Positions 1 through 5,001 of a DNA stretch of 5,001 nt are shown here, piece by piece. The notes beneath the pieces are model-generated. The model did no database searches. It was not told the origin of the DNA and was given only the letters and a program-made list of their open reading frames with translations. Made by a program: the position numbers and the translations under genes. This DNA is from Bacteroides sp. (GTDB lineage: Bacteria > Bacteroidota > Bacteroidia > Bacteroidales > Bacteroidaceae): assembly GCA_021204375.1 (NCBI GenBank), contig JAJPZL010000271.1:1-5001 (forward strand). Reading direction: 5' to 3'. Position 1 is the stretch's first letter. Every line of letters starts with the position of its first letter.

Positions 1-1
1 A

Positions 2-2214
2 TCATATATCAAAAACAGGGAGAGAAGCAATATCATAAAAGTGATTTTCTACCACATATCCTATCCTGTGTTTATATTCAATATTGGGATATTCCTGCAA
101 TAACATATTCCAAAAGGTATACCCATTATATTTCTCCTGAATGGTTTCACTCGTAATTTGTATGCTTCCCAATTGTTCTATGATGGTTTCTGTGGGATCT
201 TTTTTCCGGTATCTTACTCCCTTTACTTCTAGTTCTTTTAAATGAACTGTTGTCATTTCCCCCTCTTGCTCATACTTTTCTCTGATTGAATTTAAATAGT
301 TCTCTTCCGGTTGTGTATACTCTTGAGGGTAGATAGGTTTTTTGTAGCTTTTAGGAAAATAGGCAGAGTCAATTTCCAGTTCCACCTTTTTACTTCCCTT
401 TTGAGTTTTTGCCTCTACTCTGAATCGTGTATTGTGCGGAAATTAATATCCTCTATAATAAACTCCCCGTTCGGGTCGGCCTCTACCGTTTTGCTGATGA
501 ATCCCTTTATGGTAAAAGCCGTTACCTGCAGCGGTTTCCCTTTCGCTCCCCAGTATCCTTTCGCCCTTCCACTTATGCTTTGACTAACCTCTACAAAATA
601 ATCTGTTTTAATGGGTGGCTCTCCTGTTACTTTTTCTATCCTGAACCTTCTCCACCCATTTGTTAGCATGACCAGATCCAGGTGTCTTTCTTTCAGTTTC
701 GCTTCTCCGCAGAAGTAATATCCCGGATTTTGTATGTACCCCTTCAGGTCTGCTGTCAGTGATAGGTTCGATACTATATTTTCCGATATTGAGTCTGGTT
801 TTATTCTGTCTGTTTCTGTAATACTAATTGAGAAGTCTCCCCACAAAGGCTCTCCATACTTGTCTTTTGCCTCCATCTCCAGTACCACCTTCTCCCTCTC
901 TTTATATTTTTCCTTCTCCGTTTTGATCCTCCAGGTTGGTTTATCCTAATGCATTACAAAACAGAGTCTCTCACTCAGTGGTATTCCCCTGTGGTCAATG
1001 AGCAGGAAATGAGTAATCCCCTCCTCCAAAAACCCTTCTTCTACCCCTCCCATTATTTGGCTGTTCGTTATCTTTTTGACCATCCTTAACCCTCCTCTTG
1101 TATGAGCGATAAGGAAGATCGAATCCGGCCATTGCGTCCACTTTGTTTTTTGTGTCTCATAATATATGATCCGGTTCCTTCTGTTAAGAGTAATGGCAAA
1201 TCCCTGGTTTTCTACCTTTGGCAGGTCGAATATTTTCCTTTCCCCCTGTTCCGATAGTATATCCGCATGATAGATTATTCCCGTCTCAGGATAGATATTT
1301 ACTATTCCCCTTCCATCGTGTTGACTCTCAAAATGTGTAATCGTATCTCCCTTTGAAGTATAAATCTTCCCTTTAATCTCTTTGGCCCCTCCACTCCTGG
1401 CCTGTGCTTTAAAAGCGACTTTTTGTATGACCCACTCTAGGAGTTTTCCCCCTTCAGGAAAGAAATCCACATGAAAATCCGTAGATAGATCCGGTAGATA
1501 AAAAATACGGTTATACCTGTATACCGGATCCTCCAGGTTTACCTCCAGTATATAACCATTCTCTTTGCTTAAATCAGGTAAGCCTATCTATATATCCCCA
1601 TTCTTATCGGTTTGCAGGCTTCTCTTTTTCCATATCTTCTCTTTTTGTCTTATAATCCATATTTGTTCCCCCCCCAGAGGTTTATTCCCATACTCTTTAA
1701 AGTTAATCTCTGCTGTATATCTCCCCTGCTTTTCCTCTTTACAGATAAACTCCGCTGTTATTGCCTTATGCATTGAGTTTCCAATTTTAATAGTTCTTGA
1801 GTAGATAAAATCCACTCCTGCATTGAGCATCTAGTTTGAATATCCCCTGATGTAATACTCTCCCTGTTGGATATCAGGGGGCAGTGGTATGCTTCCTCTT
1901 AATCCCAGCGAATCCCTTCTAACCTTTCTTCTCTCCATAATAGAGTCCTCTCTGTTAATGAGTTCCAGAATGAAGTAATTGCTTTTTGCATCGCTTTTGT
2001 ATGATACTGCATTTTGCAGGTATGCCTTAAACCAGATCGTATCTCCTGCTCCATAGAATGGTTTGTCTAAGTGCAGGTATAGTTTTTCCTGGGGTGTGTT
2101 TTGCAGAAGAGTGAAATAATTAAGCAGGGAGTCCTGTAATCTTTGGGCGGAAAGATTGAATGAAATAATAAAAATTAGGCCTGTTAAAAGTAACAGTGTT
2201 TTTTGTATATACAT
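2..2214 (-). pseudogene. Secreted MG2-domain / TonB-plug-like protein, inactivated by three TAG codons and a frameshift
   Basis: This is one long broken gene, not five small ones. From the ATG at 2214 a signal peptide (hydrophobic 6-19, likely cut after Ala23 in LSAQ) leads into EKLYLHLDKPFYGAGDTIWF (43-62). That is the hallmark start of the macroglobulin-like MG2 domain in large Bacteroidota envelope proteins that end in a TonB-receptor plug-like domain. The same frame is stopped by TAG at 1831-1833 (codon 128), 1588-1590 (codon 209) and 946-948 (codon 423), yet family-like text continues past each: DFFPEGG, PLSERLCFV, then SNLSLTADLKGYI and MLTNGWRRF. Near 439-442 one base is missing; restoring it joins EDINF to PHNTRFRVEAKTQKGSKK and on to VELEIDSAYFP. 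The last part (HLKELEVKGVRY onward) looks like the beginning of a plug domain and meets TGA at 2-4. Such proteins are usually longer than the roughly 740 codons here, so that stop too may be premature. Intact relatives sit in the envelope; their substrate is generally unknown. Start, family type and broken state are well supported; any export or uptake role is inference. Confidence 0.5.
1668..1675 (-). repeat. G8 homopolymer inside the MG2/TonB-plug pseudogene
   Basis: Eight consecutive G residues on the coding strand encode part of NKPLGGEQIWI. The frame is preserved here because family-like sequence reads smoothly across it. Runs of this length are prone to slippage and could act as an on/off switch, but with nonsense codons on both sides that would have no effect on the present allele. 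Confidence 0.5.
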
Positions 2215-2368
2215 GAAAGGCTAATATAGTATTTACAAATAAACGAATAGAAGTAGTAAATAGCCATAGAGGATTGTACGTACTGATAAAATATTATACA
2301 AATATCGGGTAAATGGAATATTTTCCGGTAAACCAGTGAACCTAAGGATGGAAAAGAAGAAATGGAAC
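2215..2368. other. Intergenic gap between lipoprotein and pseudogene, no convincing signal
   Basis: This AT-rich stretch of 154 bases should hold the end of the lipoprotein message and the promoter of the MG2/TonB-plug gene. The best -7-like word on the minus strand is TTTATTTG (2243-2236), one base off TAnnTTTG, but it has no TTTG at the expected distance. A short inverted repeat GGAA-TATT-TTCC lies near 2315-2326 and is too weak to call a terminator. The promoter may have decayed along with the gene. Confidence 0.5.
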
Positions 2369-2740
2369 TTAAATGCCGGCAAATATATGGAGCTGGCCAT
2401 CTATATAACAGGTCATTGTTCTATGGTCAATGGAAACACTTTGGAGTTCCATGAAATTGGTACCTCCAAAGTATAGGGTAATACTATTATAAGCACTATT
2501 ATTTGCCCAGCGCCATGTAAATTCATGGTTTATCCATCCCTGATGGGTAAGATATTCTTCTTCTCCCCATCCGTCCGAGTAGAAAGTAAGGTAGTAGTTC
2601 TCCTCATAAATCACCCAGATATAGCGGATTAACTCTTTTTCAATACTCGCATCATTGATGGTAGGAGAGTAGATATCGCATCCGGATAGCATCGCCAGCG
2701 AGAGGATAACGAACAATAGGGGAGTGATGCATTGTTTCAT
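2369..2740 (-). CDS. Small putative lipoprotein of unknown function, 123 residues
   Basis: The N-terminus is a lipoprotein signal peptide: a Lys at position 2, a hydrophobic core at about 5-18, and a lipobox LSGC with the lipidated Cys at 21. The mature part would be about 103 residues and attached to a membrane. No clear Bacteroidota surface-export signal (an acidic run right after Cys21) is visible, so a periplasm-facing position is as likely as the cell surface. The mature chain is rich in Trp, Tyr and Phe with alternating polar and apolar residues. WVIYE at 42-46, LTFYSDGWGEEE at 51-62, a later FTWRWAN and an ITLYFGG stretch suggest a small beta-sheet domain. It resembles the many short Bacteroides lipoproteins with a W...F(Y)xDGxG pattern, sometimes described as lipocalin-like. 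I cannot name a family or ligand. This is the only gene here with no visible lesion. It has its own promoter and is separated from both neighbours, so context says nothing about function. Confidence 0.5.
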   Translation of the reverse strand: MKQCITPLLFVILSLAMLSGCDIYSPTINDASIEKELIRYIWVIYEENYYLTFYSDGWGEEEYLTHQGWINHEFTWRWANNSAYNSITLYFGGTNFMELQSVSIDHRTMTCYIDGQLHIFAGI

Positions 2741-2788
2741 TCAGTGGCTTATAAGTTATTTAATAGATTTAAACCTATCCTTGTCAGG

Positions 2789-2820
2789 TAAATATAACCT
2801 ATTATGACTCCCCGCGCAAA
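2789..2820 (-). promoter_or_regulatory. Bacteroides-type promoter of the small lipoprotein gene
   Basis: On the minus strand TTTG (2820-2817) is followed after 20 bases by TATATTTA (2796-2789). This compares with the Bacteroides consensus TTTG - 19 to 21 bases - TAnnTTTG: the -33 box is exact and only the last base of the -7 box differs. It predicts a start near 2782 and a leader of about 40 bases before the ATG at 2740. A second -7-like word, TAGGTTTA, lies a little downstream but has no TTTG at the right distance. The -33 box overlaps the T-run that trails the helicase terminator. Confidence 0.5.
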
Positions 2821-2841
2821 AAAAAGTAGCTAAAAATGTGT

Positions 2842-2880
2842 AAAGCCCGGCTCTGTAACCATGCACAGAGTCGGGCCTTT
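2842..2880 (-). terminator. Strong hairpin terminator downstream of the helicase
   Basis: The arms 2842-2856 and 2865-2880 pair over about 15 base pairs with one bulged base and one mismatch that can form G-U in RNA, around an 8-base loop (2857-2864). On the minus strand the hairpin starts 20 bases after the helicase stop. It carries an A-rich left foot and a T-rich right foot (AAAG...CTTT), then a further TTTTT and T8 within about 25 bases. Its place between the helicase end and the promoter of the next gene fits factor-independent termination of the helicase message. Confidence 0.5.
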
Positions 2881-2899
2881 AAGCCAATTATGTAGTATG

Positions 2900-4679
2900 T
2901 TATGAGCGACGAGGTTTACGGCGTGCCCAACCCTCCTCACGGGATAAACGGCCACGGGAACTGCTGCTACTGCTACGGCGGTTGTTCTCTTTTCCGTGAC
3001 CACCGCTTTTTCTGGAAGAGGTTTCCAGGCGATCTTCTCCGGCCACTTCTACGGTTACTTTATTACCGTTTACACGCGTGCGGTTAAGCGATTCGATCAC
3101 TTCACCCGCCTGGTTATCTTTTACTTCAAAAAAGGAGAAGCTTTTCATCAGGTCAATGTGGCCGATATCGATGCGGCGTTTGGTATTCCGGTTGATCAGA
3201 TCGATCAGTTGGTTCGGGTAGAAGTTATCGGCTTTTCCCATATTGATAAAGATACGGGTAAATCCGGGTTCGGCACGGTTACTACCTTTTCCGGCGCCAC
3301 TTCTGGTACGGACACCACTTTCTCTGCCTCTTCTTTCATTGCGCCCCTCTGTAGGGATCTCGATCTCTTCAGCATCCCGATAGTATTCGAGGAAACGGTT
3401 GAACTCTAAAGATATCATGCGTTTAATAATATCCTCTTTATTGAGCCACTCCAGTTTACGATAGATCGCCGGCATAAAGTCCGTGATCTCTTCTTCGTTT
3501 ACTTTTACCTTTTCAATATCATCGATCACTTTGATCAGCTGTTTTTCGCAGATCTGTTTACCGGAGGGAAGGGTGTCCTGCTCAAATTTTTTTGGAGATG
3601 ATTCGTTCGATCTCACGTACCTTTCCTTTCTCACGCATATTGATAATAGCAATAGCGGTTCCTGTTTTTCCGGCACGTCCTGTACAACCACTACGATGGG
3701 TGTAGGATTCCGTATCATCAGGTAATCTGTAGTTGATTACACGGGTGAGGTTATCCACATCCAGACCACGGACAGCCACGTCGGTAGCTACCAGCAATTG
3801 AATGTGTCCGATACGGAATTTCTGCATAACGGCATCTCTTTGTTGCTGGGAGAGTTCTACGTGCAGCGAGTCGGCATTGTAGCCATCCTGTATCAGTTTA
3901 TCGGCGATCTCCTGGGTCTCCTTACGGGTACGGCAGAAGATGATACCATATATCTGTGGGTAATAATCTGCAATTCGTTTCATGGCTACATATTTATCTT
4001 TAGCATGTACCATGTAACAGACATGCTTTACATTGTTGCTGCCTTTGTTACGGGTGCCGATGGTGATCTCCTTGGCATTTTTCATGTAATTTTTGGAAAT
4101 ACGGGAGATCTCGGGTGACATGGTGGCCGAGAAAAGGAGCGTATTCCGGTCCTGAGGTATTTCGGCAAGGATGGCATTGATGCTCTCGGTAAAACCCATG
4201 TTCAGTATTTCGTCTGCTTCGTCCATCACCACATTGGAGATAGCGTCTAACTTCACAGTTTTACGCTCCATCAGGTCCAGTAACCGTCCGGGAGTAGCCA
4301 CAATAATGTGTACTCCGTTTTTCAGGCTACGTATCTGACTCTCAATGGACGAACCTCCGTATACTGGAAGTACTTTCAGGCCGTCTACATATTTGGAATA
4401 GTCGTGCAGGTCTCCTGCTATCTGGAGGCAAAGTTCCCTAGTGGGACAAAGTATCAAAGATTGCGGGGTTCTGTTCTTTACATTAATTTTCTGAATAACG
4501 GGTAGTCCGAATGCGGCTGTTTTGCCGATTCCTGTTTGTGCAAGGGCTACCACGTCGTTGTCTTCTCCTAAAAGATGCGGGATCACCTCTTCCTGTACCG
4601 GCATGGGATTCGCATATCCCATCTCTTCAATCGCTTTAAGTATCTCCGGAGAAACGCTAAGCTCTTCAAATGTCTTCAT
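2900..4679 (-). pseudogene. DEAD-box ATP-dependent RNA helicase (DeaD/CsdA-like, DbpA RNA-binding domain), split by a frameshift
   Basis: The product would be an ATP-dependent RNA-unwinding enzyme of the cytoplasm, of the kind used in ribosome assembly and cold adaptation. From the ATG at 4679 the order is: Q motif (F4 to Q29), motif I AQTGIGKT (47-54), Ia PTREL (79-83), Ib TPGR (129-132), II DEAD (153-156), III SAT (184-186), IV IIFCRTR (246-252), V ATDVAVRGLD (298-307) and VI HRSGCTGR (328-335). The first frame ends in TGA at 3582-3584 after 365 residues. Dropping one A from the A7 run (3587-3593) joins IISKK to FEQDTLPSGK. The joined protein has 592 residues, with a DbpA-type RNA-binding domain at about 473-548 and an Arg/Ser-rich tail. 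Size and order fit Bacteroidales homologues. Oddities: Cys332 replaces a motif VI arginine, Val274 breaks the usual LHGDL/LHGEL turn, and Ile51, Ile158 and Val303 are unusual. The helicase core up to 364 is uninterrupted, so a truncated protein could be made. The alternatives are a sequencing error or slippage at A7. Family identity is near certain; the pseudogene status is not. Confidence 0.5.
3587..3593 (-). other. A7 homopolymer, site of the helicase frameshift
   Basis: Seven A residues on the coding strand follow the codons for IIS. With seven, the frame reads S-K-K-I-stop; with six it would read S-K-K-F-E-Q and continue for 228 further helicase-like residues. The shift needed is +1 on the message (skipping one base), so it does not fit the classical -1 slippery heptamer. 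An assembly or sequencing indel, a true one-base insertion, or polymerase slippage on the run are all possible. Confidence 0.5.
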
Positions 4680-4792
4680 TAAATTCTCTTATCAAAATTG
4701 AGCTGCAAAGATAGATATAATTAATGGATAAACAGTTATATAGTGGCAAATATTTGTATTTCAACGGAATAAAAATTTGCATATATATTTTT
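4680..4792. other. AT-rich gap between kinase and helicase genes
   Basis: These 113 bases hold the helicase -7 element (4706-4713) and a 10-base palindrome CAAATATTTG (4747-4756). A distant GCAAAT/ATTTGC inverted pair (4746-4751 and 4775-4780) could form only a weak, AT-rich hairpin. I see no clear terminator for the kinase gene and no small ORF worth calling. Confidence 0.5.
4706..4713 (-). promoter_or_regulatory. Putative -7 promoter element of the helicase gene
   Basis: On the minus strand this reads TATCTTTG, a perfect match to the Bacteroides -7 consensus TAnnTTTG, 26 bases upstream of the helicase ATG. That would leave a leader of about 20 bases. No good TTTG lies 19-21 bases further upstream; the best is a two-of-four match. 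The call therefore rests on the -7 box, its position and the AT-rich surroundings. No strong Shine-Dalgarno sequence precedes the ATG, which is usual in Bacteroidota. Confidence 0.5.
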
Positions 4793-5001
4793 TTAACGTT
4801 TTTGCCGGTAAACTTCTGCAAATTCTGCAGAGATGGAGTTACTCAGACTGCTACAGGCTTGTGCTGCCAGGTCAAGTCTGCTTTGAATAATAAGGTCCCA
4901 TTGCCCGGGTGTAAGAGAATGGATCTCTTACTGTCGGATGCCTTGTTTCAGCAGGCCGAATACAATACCGGCATTGAAGTTATCGCCCGCCCCGATAGTA
5001 C
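4793..5001 (-). pseudogene. PfkB/ribokinase-family carbohydrate kinase, C-terminal part only, with an in-frame stop
   Basis: Reading leftward from the right edge gives TIGAGDNFNAGIVFGLL, the signature of the PfkB (ribokinase/fructokinase) family. In this family the GAGD aspartate is the catalytic base and the Gly-rich stretch forms the anion hole for phosphoryl transfer from ATP to a sugar hydroxyl. The frame meets TAA at 4928-4930, just after the helix following the motif, then continues for 44 more codons to a TAA at 4793-4795. Those 44 codons still look like a kinase C-terminus (a T..QWD segment and an ISAEFAEVY-like end), and 40-50 residues after GAGD is about normal for the family. I therefore read 4928 as a premature stop, not the true end. 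The catalytic motif lies before the stop, so a shortened product might fold in part. The N-terminus and sugar-binding region are outside the window, so the substrate (fructose or another sugar) cannot be named. The 113-base gap to the helicase gives no evidence of a shared function. Confidence 0.5.

Noticed and set aside
311..949. Plus-strand open frames at 311-583, 427-666 and 734-949
   Set aside because: They lie opposite the MG2/TonB-plug pseudogene, whose minus-strand frames carry recognisable family text; the plus-strand products are Phe/Ser/Cys-rich with no domain.
415..1830. Independent small genes starting at 1830, 1470 and 888
   Set aside because: All are in the same frame as the gene starting at 2214 and separated only by TAG codons; family text between them reads straight through, including regions upstream of the apparent starts.
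2276..2283. Palindrome GTACGTAC as an operator
   Set aside because: One 8-base palindrome with no second copy and no nearby regulator is not evidence.
2315..2326. GGAA-TATT-TTCC as terminator of the lipoprotein gene
   Set aside because: A four-base stem with no clear T-run is too weak and likely to occur by chance.
2900..3718. The helicase C-terminal part as a separate gene starting at 3718
   Set aside because: The first 40 or so residues of that frame overlap motif VI coding sequence out of frame and are not family-like; homology begins exactly at the A7 run, so this is the second half of one gene.
2902..4505. Plus-strand open frames opposite the helicase (2902-3087, 2996-3409, 3483-3725, 3798-4118, 4308-4505)
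   Set aside because: They are antisense shadows of a certain helicase coding sequence, with no promoter or recognisable domain.
4747..4756. Palindrome CAAATATTTG as a regulator site
   Set aside because: In such AT-rich sequence it is easily expected by chance, and it does not overlap a convincing promoter.
1..5001. CRISPR array, tRNA, rRNA, insertion sequence or attachment site
   Set aside because: No spaced direct repeats, no cloverleaf-like segment, no transposase frame and no terminal inverted repeats were seen on either strand; the lesions are point changes, not insertions.

Overview
The window looks chromosomal and comes from a member of the Bacteroidota, most likely the order Bacteroidales. 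The signs are moderate-to-low GC, no strong Shine-Dalgarno sequences, promoter candidates of the Bacteroides type (-33 TTTG, -7 TAnnTTTG), a DEAD-box helicase with a DbpA-type RNA-binding domain and an Arg/Ser-rich tail, a small lipoprotein, and a large secreted protein that joins a macroglobulin-like domain to a TonB-plug-like domain. Every supported gene is on the minus strand, so transcription runs from right to left.

In transcription order: (1) 5001-4793, the C-terminal end of a PfkB/ribokinase-family sugar kinase entering from the right edge, with its GAGD catalytic motif visible and an in-frame TAA 44 codons before the apparent natural stop. (2) 4679-2900, a DEAD-box RNA helicase of about 592 residues split into two frames by one extra A in an A7 run. 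It is followed by a strong hairpin (2842-2880). (3) 2740-2369, an intact 123-residue small lipoprotein with its own Bacteroides-type promoter (2789-2820). (4) 2214 to about 2, a secreted MG2/TonB-plug protein reduced to a pseudogene by three in-frame TAG codons, one single-base frameshift and possibly a final TGA. Gene-free gaps are all short (113, 159 and 154 bases). I see no tRNA, rRNA, CRISPR array, insertion sequence or phage gene.

The genes do not form an obvious pathway, and the promoter and terminator signals suggest mostly separate transcription units. The real surprise is not a new system but damage: three of the four genes carry lesions, and the helicase also has unusual residues in conserved motifs, including a Cys in place of a motif VI arginine. 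Many of these changes, judged against family consensus recalled from memory, could come from single G:C to A:T transitions. Either this genome is decaying (host restriction, mutator history), or the sequence carries errors or DNA damage. The sequence alone cannot tell these apart.
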